Assembly: GCA_017454745.1 (NCBI GenBank)
Contig: JAFTCL010000001.1
Coordinates: 211,615-275,614 of the forward strand
DNA: 64,000 nt
Source of the DNA: Kiritimatiellia bacterium
GTDB taxonomy: Bacteria > Verrucomicrobiota > Kiritimatiellia > RFP12 > UBA1067
Direction: 5' to 3'
Shown here: positions 39,812 through 46,574 of the stretch, one piece after another
Numbering within the stretch: position 1 is the first letter of the stretch
Layout: every line of letters starts with the position of its first letter
Translations under genes and position numbers: made by a program
Notes under the pieces: model-generated
The model's input: only the letters and a program-made list of their open reading frames with translations
What the model was told of the DNA's origin: nothing
Databases searched by the model: none

Positions 39812-40249
39812 CTACTTCTTGCTGCCGGCCTTAGCCTTATGCTCCTGGATAGCCACGAACGAAAGTTTCCAAATGCCCGCCTGGCCACAAATGTCCATAA
39901 CTTCCTTCACCTGGCTGTGCTGAGTGCGATAGTCCGCCCGAATCATGCAGGGAAACTCGGTGCCATGCTTCGCAACGCGCGCCTTGAGCGCCGAAAGCAA
40001 ACCGGCCTTGGAGAATCTCGCGTTGTGGACCGAGATGTTTCCGCGGCGGTCCACCTCAATCTCAAACGTGGACGGCGGCTGGTTTTCATGGGTCAGGGTA
40101 ATGCCGTGCTTGCCGTCTTCAAGGATAATGTCTTTGTTGAAGTCGGCCGTCATCTTGAGGGTGACCACGAAGAAAATGATCAGCTGGAACACCACGTCGA
40201 TCATCGGCGTCATGTCCATCTCACACTGTTCTGATGCTCTTCTCGCCAT
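39812..40249 (-). CDS. exbD: ExbD/TolR-type energy transducer (first copy)
   Basis: 145 residues. MDMTPMIDVVFQLIIFFVVTLK at about 11-32 carries the membrane helix and the ion-path Asp. The periplasmic domain has IEVDRRGNISVHNARF and VKEVMDICGQAGIWKLSFVAI, ending in a Lys-rich tail. The N-terminal half is close to the second copy while the periplasmic part differs, so two diverged ExbD subunits probably form mixed dimers. It starts 79 bases after exbB. Confidence 0.92.
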   Translation of the reverse strand: MARRASEQCEMDMTPMIDVVFQLIIFFVVTLKMTADFNKDIILEDGKHGITLTHENQPPSTFEIEVDRRGNISVHNARFSKAGLLSALKARVAKHGTEFPCMIRADYRTQHSQVKEVMDICGQAGIWKLSFVAIQEHKAKAGSKK

Positions 40250-40328
40250 TGGGAATTCCTTTCACGCCAACGGCCAGAGACGGCCAACGCCGCCTCCGGC
40301 CCCAGTCCCAATCGTAACCCCGGCGGGA

Positions 40329-41123
40329 TTACACCTCTTCAACTTCAACGTGGCGCAGATCCTTGATCAGCTCCATCGTCATCGCCTGCATCCGGAGAAT
40401 CAGCCGGTTGGCGTTGTTGCGGATGCTGTAGTAGAAGGTAATGGACGGGATGGCGACGGTTAGACCGCCGGCCGTGGTCCACAGCGCCTGGGAGATGGCC
40501 AACGCCAACGCGCCGACGTCAGGATCGCCGCCGGCCAACGAGGCGAACGCCAAGATCATGCCCTGCACCGTACCGAGCAGACCCAACATCGGGGCGAGGT
40601 TGGCGCACACCGAAATCCAGTTCAGATGCTGCATGATGCGCTCGGTTTCCAAATCCGCCGCCGCGCCGATCGACTCCTGAATGACATCGAACCCTTCCTC
40701 CACGTGCGAAAACGCGGCGGTCAGGATGTTGGCCATCGGGCCGGGCTCGCTCTCGCACGCCTGAAGGGCCTTCATCACATCACCCTCGGCCATCGCGGCC
40801 TTAACGTTGTCAATCAGCACCTGCGGGATAATCTTCTGCGGACGGATCAAGACCGTGCTGTCCACGATAAAGTAAATGGAAGCGGCGCCGCAACCGAACA
40901 ACGCCAACCACAGCACAATTCCCAACCACCCGGAACCGGTAATGACCGCCCCAAAGCCGGTTTTCGGTTTCGCGGCCGCCTTCTTGGCGGCGGGGGCGGC
41001 ATCCGGGTTCGCAACGATCTCACCCTCGGCGGCGGGGGCGGCCGCCTCCTGGGCATAAACCGCCGAAACGTTGGACATGGTCAATCCTGCAAGCAAAACG
41101 AACGCTAAAACCACTCTCTTCAT
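40329..41123 (-). CDS. exbB: ExbB/TolQ/MotA-type proton channel with cleavable N-terminus
   Basis: 264 residues. A signal peptide (about 1-24, ending VYAQ) and an Ala/Lys/Pro-rich linker (25-55) precede the channel core. The core has three membrane helices (about 65-92, 172-197 and 205-232) with LAPMLGLLGTVQGMILAF (the TolQ/ExbB signature) and ISQALWTTAGGLTVAIPSI. The added periplasmic N-terminal extension is known in some ExbB proteins of the PVC and Bacteroidetes groups. It heads a block with two exbD, the TonB/toroid protein and lolC/lolD, and has its own predicted promoter just past a terminator. AAGGAGA is the ribosome binding site. Confidence 0.93.
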   Translation of the reverse strand: MKRVVLAFVLLAGLTMSNVSAVYAQEAAAPAAEGEIVANPDAAPAAKKAAAKPKTGFGAVITGSGWLGIVLWLALFGCGAASIYFIVDSTVLIRPQKIIPQVLIDNVKAAMAEGDVMKALQACESEPGPMANILTAAFSHVEEGFDVIQESIGAAADLETERIMQHLNWISVCANLAPMLGLLGTVQGMILAFASLAGGDPDVGALALAISQALWTTAGGLTVAIPSITFYYSIRNNANRLILRMQAMTMELIKDLRHVEVEEV

Positions 41124-41196
41124 CTTTCTTTCTCCTTGATGCGAATCGGCGCGATTGCCATCCGGCGACCACCCGAAAACCGACCCACAAACTTAA

Positions 41197-41226
41197 AGCA
41201 TACCAAAAAATCGTTGGGTTTTGCAA
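41197..41226 (-). promoter_or_regulatory. Predicted promoter of the exbB operon, overlapping the upstream terminator
   Basis: On the minus strand TTGCAA (41226-41221), an 18-base spacer and TATGCT (41202-41197). The -35 hexamer lies in the loop and stem of the preceding terminator. The leader to exbB is about 65 bases. Confidence 0.5.
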
Positions 41227-41231
41227 CCCAA
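41205..41231 (-). terminator. Terminator after the TPR gene pair
   Basis: TTGGGTT (41231-41225) pairs with AACCCAA (41220-41214) around a GCAA loop on the minus strand, followed by CG and six T (41210-41205). Confidence 0.8.
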
Positions 41232-41234
41232 AAC

Positions 41235-42029
41235 TCACTTCTTCGCCCACTCCGAATCAGGGTAAGAATCCTTCAGCTTGGTGCGCATCTTGTCGGCGCG
41301 TCCGCTCTGACTCATTTTCTCAAAGCATTGCGCCGCCTTGTACAGCGCCTCCGGCTGGGCTTCCGCCACGTTCTGGTAAAGCAGCACCACGCGAAGATAC
41401 CCGTCACGGAGCGCCTTGCGCGCCAAAGCCGGCGTGTCGCCGCCGGCAAGGATGACGTCGCCGCGAACCAGATGCGCAAATGCGGAGGTGGTGCGGTCGG
41501 TCTCCTGGATGGCTTTCTCCGCCAGCTCCTCCACCGTGGAATTGCGGCCTTTCTTAAGCAACGCTTTCCAGTAGAAGGGTGCGCAGTCGCCGCTGTAGGC
41601 GGCCGCCGGATTGGACTTAATCACCTTTTCGCAGACCTCAAGGGTCTTATCGACGTTGTCGGCCTTCAGATACGCTTCGGCGAGATAACGGGTGGCCACC
41701 TCGTCCCAATTCAAGCGCACATAGCCGGCGGCGACCTTTTCAAGATCGGGGATGGCGGCCTGCGGGTTGCCGTTCTTGATCTGGTTGATGGCGGCCGCCA
41801 GCGCCGGAGGCTGGGGAACGTTTATGGATTTGATCTGGGAACCCGGCAACGCGACTTCCACGTTTTTGCCTTCCTGAACGAAGACGTATGATTTGTCGCG
41901 TTCACGCCATTTGAAGGTGCCCTTCAGCTGGCGGTTGTCGGTGGTGGTAGCCACCCCGGCCACCTGGGCCAGCGCCGAACCGGCGGCCACGGCGGCCGCC
42001 AACATCGCAAACATGAGTTTCTTCATCAT
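41235..42029 (-). CDS. Exported TPR-repeat protein
   Basis: 264 residues with a signal peptide of 21 residues ending SALA. A small beta-rich segment (about 25-70, LKGTFKWRERDKSYVFVQEG) precedes TPR-like helix pairs: AAINQIKNGNPQAAIPDLEKV, RYLAEAYLKADNVDKTLEVC, ALYKAAQCFEKMSQ and the final LKDSYPDSEWAKK. The plan resembles periplasmic CpoB/YbgF-type partners of Tol/Exb motors; this is inference from context. It starts 19 bases after the large TPR gene and is followed by a terminator, so the two form a transcript of their own just upstream of the exbB operon. Confidence 0.75.
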   Translation of the reverse strand: MMKKLMFAMLAAAVAAGSALAQVAGVATTTDNRQLKGTFKWRERDKSYVFVQEGKNVEVALPGSQIKSINVPQPPALAAAINQIKNGNPQAAIPDLEKVAAGYVRLNWDEVATRYLAEAYLKADNVDKTLEVCEKVIKSNPAAAYSGDCAPFYWKALLKKGRNSTVEELAEKAIQETDRTTSAFAHLVRGDVILAGGDTPALARKALRDGYLRVVLLYQNVAEAQPEALYKAAQCFEKMSQSGRADKMRTKLKDSYPDSEWAKK

Positions 42030-42048
42030 TTTCTCCTAAAAAATCAAA

Positions 42049-45000
42049 CTAGTGGTTAGTGGCCTGGTTGAGCCAGTTCTTCACATCGGTCGTGTGCTGG
42101 CCGTCCTTGAACAACTCCAGATACTCTTTGCAGTACGTCTCCGCGTCCTCGTAGCTCTTGTGCTCGAGAAGCAACGGGATTACCGTCGCATAGGTCTTTT
42201 CCAACACCGGCCGCGCCGCTTCCAGCCCCGGATCGAGGGATGAGAGCAACACAGTAAAGCCGGCGCACGCCTCGCCGCGCGTCTTGGCGGCCTTTTCTTC
42301 CAAACCGACCTGCTTTTCCGCCATCATGCGGCGCACCAGCACCTGGCTGGAGAGGAACTGCAACTCTTTGTCCTGGACAAATTCCTCGGGGGTCATCTTC
42401 TGGGCGAGATTCTTCCGCTGGGAGTTGGCGTAGCCGCGCACTTTCTTGATCGCGTCAATCGCGACGTTGAACATCTTGGTGCGGGTGTCGTCGTCCTTAA
42501 CCGACATCCCTTCCGCCGACGCCACGTCCACCAGCAACATGTTGGCGTCCACCATCTGCTGCAAGCGCGACAGCTGTTTGTCGGCTAGGAACTGGTCCAG
42601 CGCCTGATGAGCCTCGGCGTACTTTTTCTGGTGATTCAGCGCGCGGGCCTTTCCAAGCAGGGCGTTGGCCTTGTACCCCAAATCCTTGGTCGAAGCGGCC
42701 ACCTTGTCGTACGCCTCCATCGCCAGCGCGTATTCGCGGGAACCTTCCAACGCCTTGGCGGCGGACATGAACTGGCCGTCGGTGTACTTGCCGCCGGCGC
42801 TGAACATCTGGCGGTATTTCGCCACGCCCTCGCCGCGCAGCCCCATGTCGATCAAGGCGGCGGCCAGCATCGGCACCGAGTTTTTCGCCTCTTCGGAGGA
42901 GGGGTAGTCCTTGGCGAGCCGGTCAAACGCGGCCTGGGATTTCTGGGCGTCCTTCATCACCGTGTACAACGTGCCGATCTGCACCAGCGCCTGCGGGGCG
43001 AACTGGCCTTTCGGGAACTTCTCGATGTAGTCCTCAAAGGCGGCTACCGCCTTCGGGCGCATCTCTTCGACCTTCTCTTTCGGGAAGTTGATCTGGGTCA
43101 TGCACACCGCTCGGGAGAACAGCGCCGCCTCCAGCATCTTCTGGTTGCGGTCGCGCTCGTCCTGGGTGCGCTGAAAATCTGTCGCCTTTGCGGTAAGATC
43201 CTTAATGAAGGATTCCAGCATTCCGGCGGCTTTGGTAATGTTTTCCACGCCGGACTGCCGGAGCGCGTCTTTCTGCTCTTCCGGCAATTCGGGGTTCGCG
43301 GCCTCCTTGACCGCCGACACCCCCAACTCGCGGTAGGCGTTGGCGAGTTTGAATTTCGCCACCGCCAGCGCATGGCCGGGCTTCTCCCGGGCCGCCAGTT
43401 TCTCGTTGACCGCGACCAACGCCTCAATCTGGTTGGTGATATTGCCCTGGTCGGCGTAAACCTGCGCTATCCGGTGCATCGCGTCGACGCAGCTGCCGGA
43501 TTCCGGGTATTCCTTGACCAGCCGCTGGTAGTAACCCAGCGCCTCGCTGAGGTTCCCGGCCTTGTACTCGCGCTCACCGAAACTCATCACCAGCTGCGGG
43601 GCGGCGTAGTGGCTCTTGAAGTTGTCGAAGAACAGGGTGTAGCACTCGCGGCGCTTGTCGTCGCGCTTCATCTCCCCGTAACGCTCGGCAATAGCCCGGA
43701 CGTTGTCGCCGGCCAGCTTCATAAACTTCGGGTTGGTGCAGAAACGGTCGGCCAAGTACCAGGTCACGGTGTCGGCGTTCAACTGGGCGTCCACATCCTT
43801 GGCGGAGTCTTCCATGTAACTCAACGCCAGATCGCGCAACCCGTTCACCGCCTCTTCGCACTCGGGGAACTGGTTCAGCACCTTGAGGAACTTCTTGATC
43901 GCATCGGCGTGCTGGTTGCTCGCGAAAGCGCCGTTGGCGTCCGCGAACTGCATCTTGCGCACCTGGGCCATCTGCTCCGGGGTAATCCGGGTCTTGATCT
44001 CCACGCCGTAACGGGTCTTGATAAACCGGACGATCCGTTCCGCGTATTCCCCGGAATCCCCGGCCCACTGGCTTTCGGGGTAACGGGCGTAGATGTTGAT
44101 GAAGTGGCTGAACGCCCCGCCGCTGCGCTTGTTGGTGTCCTTGTCGCGGGAACCCAGCAGAAGGTCTTTGATGACGTTGTCGTTGGCATCCTTTTTGGCG
44201 GCTTCCTTGAACGCCTGGTCGGCCTGCATCTTGCCCAGCAGATACCGGCACTCCGGAATCGGGCTATAGCGCAGATAGCCGTTCGACCCGTCCGGGTCCT
44301 GCCGCCGGATTTCGTCGTGCAGGTTCTTCAGCATCGGCATGTATTCTTCCACCAGCTTCTCGGCGTCCTTGTTCTTCCCGCGCAGCAACGCGGCGTGCGC
44401 CCGGACGGCGATGGCCTTGCCGAAAAACATATCGGTCTTCCAAAGCAGCTTGGCGGCGGAGGCCTCGGCCTCTTTCAGCAACTGCTCCCGCTCGCCGCCG
44501 GTGGCGTCCTCGGCCGCCGAGGTGGCCACCTCGGCGATGGTGGCGGTCACATCGCGCTGCTGGTCTTCTTCCATCGGCTGTTTGACCAGACCGTTCAACA
44601 CCTGAAGCGCGGCCTTTTTCTGGCCCGCCATCAACAGCCGCTGGTAATACTCGTAAGCGGTGCGGCGGTACAAATCCAGCATCGCCCCGGACGGCTTGGC
44701 GTGCTTCTTGAAGAATTCGTCGAAAATCTTCCGGCCCTCGTCGGTCATCTTGCGGTTGAAGTACGCGCTGCCCTTGCTGAGGTTCAGCGTCCAGTACTCC
44801 ACCCCGTTCTTGTCCGACACGGCGTCGATCAGCTTTTGCACCTCGTCGAACTTGCCGAGCGTCAGCATCCCGTCGATCTCTTTCTTCCTCAACGCCGCGA
44901 CCGCCGCCGGGAAGCGCTTGCGCACCTCGGCGATCACTTCTTCCGCGATATCGGGATACCCGTTACGCTGCAGCACGTCAATGTAGTGCAGTTCGTTCCG

Positions 45001-45120
45001 GTACGCGCGTTCTTCGTCCGCCGCCTCGCCGTCCGCCATAGCGGCAAACGGCAGCGCGGCCAAGACCGCCGAGCACAACACGCCTTCAGAAACCCATCTG
45101 AAAAAAATCCTGTCTTTCAT
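42049..45120 (-). CDS. Large exported TPR-repeat protein
   Basis: 1023 residues, signal peptide about 1-29 ending AAMA. Nearly all helical with many TPR-like pairs, for example FASNQHADAIKKFLKVLNQF, KAGNLSEALGYYQRLVKEYP, AALIDMGLRGEGVAKYRQMF and LNHQKKYAEAHQALDQFLAD. Such proteins are periplasmic scaffolds. It is first of a two-gene unit with a smaller TPR protein, upstream of the ExbB/ExbD/TonB-like genes, which suggests an envelope complex. No Shine-Dalgarno is seen, and the -10 box ends 10 bases from the ATG, so the mRNA is probably leaderless. Confidence 0.82.
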   Translation of the reverse strand: MKDRIFFRWVSEGVLCSAVLAALPFAAMADGEAADEERAYRNELHYIDVLQRNGYPDIAEEVIAEVRKRFPAAVAALRKKEIDGMLTLGKFDEVQKLIDAVSDKNGVEYWTLNLSKGSAYFNRKMTDEGRKIFDEFFKKHAKPSGAMLDLYRRTAYEYYQRLLMAGQKKAALQVLNGLVKQPMEEDQQRDVTATIAEVATSAAEDATGGEREQLLKEAEASAAKLLWKTDMFFGKAIAVRAHAALLRGKNKDAEKLVEEYMPMLKNLHDEIRRQDPDGSNGYLRYSPIPECRYLLGKMQADQAFKEAAKKDANDNVIKDLLLGSRDKDTNKRSGGAFSHFINIYARYPESQWAGDSGEYAERIVRFIKTRYGVEIKTRITPEQMAQVRKMQFADANGAFASNQHADAIKKFLKVLNQFPECEEAVNGLRDLALSYMEDSAKDVDAQLNADTVTWYLADRFCTNPKFMKLAGDNVRAIAERYGEMKRDDKRRECYTLFFDNFKSHYAAPQLVMSFGEREYKAGNLSEALGYYQRLVKEYPESGSCVDAMHRIAQVYADQGNITNQIEALVAVNEKLAAREKPGHALAVAKFKLANAYRELGVSAVKEAANPELPEEQKDALRQSGVENITKAAGMLESFIKDLTAKATDFQRTQDERDRNQKMLEAALFSRAVCMTQINFPKEKVEEMRPKAVAAFEDYIEKFPKGQFAPQALVQIGTLYTVMKDAQKSQAAFDRLAKDYPSSEEAKNSVPMLAAALIDMGLRGEGVAKYRQMFSAGGKYTDGQFMSAAKALEGSREYALAMEAYDKVAASTKDLGYKANALLGKARALNHQKKYAEAHQALDQFLADKQLSRLQQMVDANMLLVDVASAEGMSVKDDDTRTKMFNVAIDAIKKVRGYANSQRKNLAQKMTPEEFVQDKELQFLSSQVLVRRMMAEKQVGLEEKAAKTRGEACAGFTVLLSSLDPGLEAARPVLEKTYATVIPLLLEHKSYEDAETYCKEYLELFKDGQHTTDVKNWLNQATNH

Positions 45121-45130
45121 AGTAGGCTGA

Positions 45131-45159
45131 ATTATAGATGGTTTTATTCAAACAGTCAA
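45131..45159 (-). promoter_or_regulatory. Near-consensus promoter producing a leaderless mRNA for the large TPR gene
   Basis: TTGACT (45159-45154), a 17-base spacer and TATAAT (45136-45131) on the minus strand. Only ten bases separate the -10 box from the ATG at 45120, so transcription should start about 3-4 bases before the start codon. Confidence 0.8.
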
Positions 45160-45423
45160 GCGCCAACCACCCGAACACGACAAATAATTGTATCCGGCAT
45201 GTCATCGTCTTCTCCTGCTCCCGCCGCCGAAGGGCTGCGGAAGCAGGAGATCCGGCGGAATCTAAAGCACCTAGAAAATCTAGAAAACCCGGCGGCATGG
45301 AAATGGCGTACGACGTCGGGGCGCTCGCGCAGGGCCTTTGCGCAGGACACGCTGGATATGCTTTACGAGGTCTCTTGGTGTTCACCACAATCCACGCTTT
45401 CCTTTCACACAAAAAATAATAAA
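45160..45423. other. Gene-free stretch between TPR gene and toxin-antitoxin module
   Basis: No convincing gene. It holds the repeat ACCTAGAAAATCTAGAA at 45269-45285, whose counterpart lies on the other side of the toxin-antitoxin module. The open frames here have no ribosome binding site and no recognisable protein. Confidence 0.5.
45269..45285 (+). repeat. 17-bp direct repeat, left copy
   Basis: ACCTAGAAAATCTAGAA. It matches 46241-46257 in 16 of 17 positions, same orientation. The two copies bracket the RelB/YafQ module. Confidence 0.45.
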
Positions 45424-45466
45424 CGGATTAATCCGCATTGACAATGCACAATATTTTTCGTAATAT
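45424..45466 (+). promoter_or_regulatory. Promoter with palindromic operators of the relB-yafQ module
   Basis: TTGACA (45439-45444), a 16-base spacer and TAATAT (45461-45466). The -35 box is embedded in the inverted repeat GCATTG-A-CAATGC (45435-45447). A perfect palindrome CGGATTAATCCG (45424-45435) abuts it. Binding of the RelB-type antitoxin here would block RNA polymerase. Confidence 0.75.
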
Positions 45467-45500
45467 GTCGGCACTTTTAACAAATAAAGGAGTATTTGCA

Positions 45501-45776
45501 ATGACAACAACGCTTTCCATCCGCATCGATGAAGAACTCAAGACCGAGGCCGAGGAGTTCTTCTCCGACATCGGCATGAACATGACCACCGCCATCACCT
45601 GTTTTTTCAAGAAATGCCTCAACGAAGGAGAAATCCCCTTTAGGCTGGGCCGACGCAAGCATATCCCGAACGCGGAGACGATCGCCGCCATGGAGGAAAG
45701 CAACCGAATCGCCAACGATCCCGACCGCAGACACTTCAAGACCCTTGACGAACTTTGGGAGGATCTTGATAAATGA
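45501..45776 (+). CDS. relB: RelB/DinJ-type antitoxin
   Basis: 91 residues from MTTTLSIRIDEELKTEAEEF. AAAGGAG lies 8 bases upstream, so the longer frame from 45438 is rejected. The N-terminal ribbon-helix-helix (TLSIRIDEELK ... IGMNMTTAITCFFKKCL) is characteristic of RelB/DinJ antitoxins. The acidic C-terminus (KTLDELWEDLDK) would wrap the toxin. It neutralises the YafQ-type toxin, represses the shared promoter and overlaps the toxin gene by four bases (ATGA). Confidence 0.92.
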   Translation: MTTTLSIRIDEELKTEAEEFFSDIGMNMTTAITCFFKKCLNEGEIPFRLGRRKHIPNAETIAAMEESNRIANDPDRRHFKTLDELWEDLDK

Positions 45777-46054
45777 AGTACGCGATTGACCGCACCAACG
45801 CTTTCAAGCGGGACTACAAGCGAGTCAAGAAACGCGGCTTGGATCTGAATAAACTGAAAGAAGTCGTTGCCAAACTTGCCAACGGCGAAACATTGCCCCC
45901 CGCCAATAGAGACCATCCTCTCTCCGGGGAGTGGGCAAACCACCGCGAATGTCACATCGCCCCCGACTGGTTGCTGATCTACCAGATCAAAGATGACGTC
46001 CTTGTCCTGACCCTCACCCGTACCGGTACCCACGCCGACCTGTTCTGTAAATAG
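45773..46054 (+). CDS. yafQ: YafQ-type mRNA interferase toxin
   Basis: 93 residues. It starts MKYAIDRTNAFKRDYKRVKKRG, has the conserved DHPLSGEW and RECHIAPDWLLIY, and ends LTLTRTGTHADLF, which together define the YafQ/RelE class. Family members cleave translated mRNA on the ribosome; the His residues in the central and C-terminal motifs are the known active-site type. Overlaps relB by ATGA. No clear terminator is seen after it. Confidence 0.93.
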   Translation: MKYAIDRTNAFKRDYKRVKKRGLDLNKLKEVVAKLANGETLPPANRDHPLSGEWANHRECHIAPDWLLIYQIKDDVLVLTLTRTGTHADLFCK

Positions 46055-46240
46055 CCCGGTATTTACCGCATTACACGAACAAGGCTTCATCCCCTCCCAG
46101 CGCCGCGCCAACCTCGTCTTCCAATCAACGCCCCCGCACGGGAAGGGGCCTTACCGCGCGTTTTGGAAGAAACCCTCCTGGCCGCCATGGCGACCGCTAC
46201 CGGGCCCCGCAAGGGGCGGGAAACCCAGAGAATCTATAGA

Positions 46241-46257
46241 ACCTAGAATATCTAGAA
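46241..46257 (+). repeat. 17-bp direct repeat, right copy
   Basis: ACCTAGAATATCTAGAA, 16 of 17 bases identical to 45269-45285. It lies in the 290-base gene-free stretch between yafQ and the next operon. That stretch otherwise shows only short GC-rich inverted repeats (for example CCCCGCAAGGGG at 46206-46217). Confidence 0.45.
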
Positions 46258-46346
46258 CCGCCTGAGTGGATATAATTCTTTTTTCAATTCATAAACTTCG
46301 GCCCCGTACTGTTTCAGAAATGCGAAACAGGACGGGGCGGATAGCG

Positions 46347-46574
46347 TCATTTTTCTGCCTTACCCATCTCGCGATATATGGCCGCCTTTTTTCGGGCTTC
46401 GCCTGCTAATTGTTCGTATTCATAAACATACTTGCGATAGTAATCGGCAATATTTTTATAGTATTCTGCCTGATCATCATAGCAACTTGCACGTTTCTCA
46501 TGCTCTTGTGGAGTCATGCTGGTAATATCATTAATCAGCTTAACTGTCGTTTGAATCAATTCTGTCTCAGTCAT
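46347..46574 (-). CDS. Small helical protein of unknown function
   Basis: 75 residues, mostly charged and helical: TVKLINDITSMTPQEHEKRAS then YYKNIADYYRKYVYEYEQLAG, ending KKAAIYREMGKAEK. AAGGAGG lies 7 bases upstream, which argues for a real gene despite its size. It overlaps the end of the lipoprotein gene by 8 bases, so translation is probably coupled. Last gene of the five-gene unit. No family recognised. Confidence 0.65.
   Translation of the reverse strand: MTETELIQTTVKLINDITSMTPQEHEKRASCYDDQAEYYKNIADYYRKYVYEYEQLAGEARKKAAIYREMGKAEK

Noticed and set aside
45086..45412. Minus-strand frame overlapping the TPR gene promoter
   Set aside because: It would cover a near-consensus promoter, and its translation looks like noncoding DNA.
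42607..45441. 944-codon plus-strand open frame opposite the large TPR gene
   Set aside because: Antisense shadow of a TPR gene with repetitive Leu/Glu codons; no start signal.
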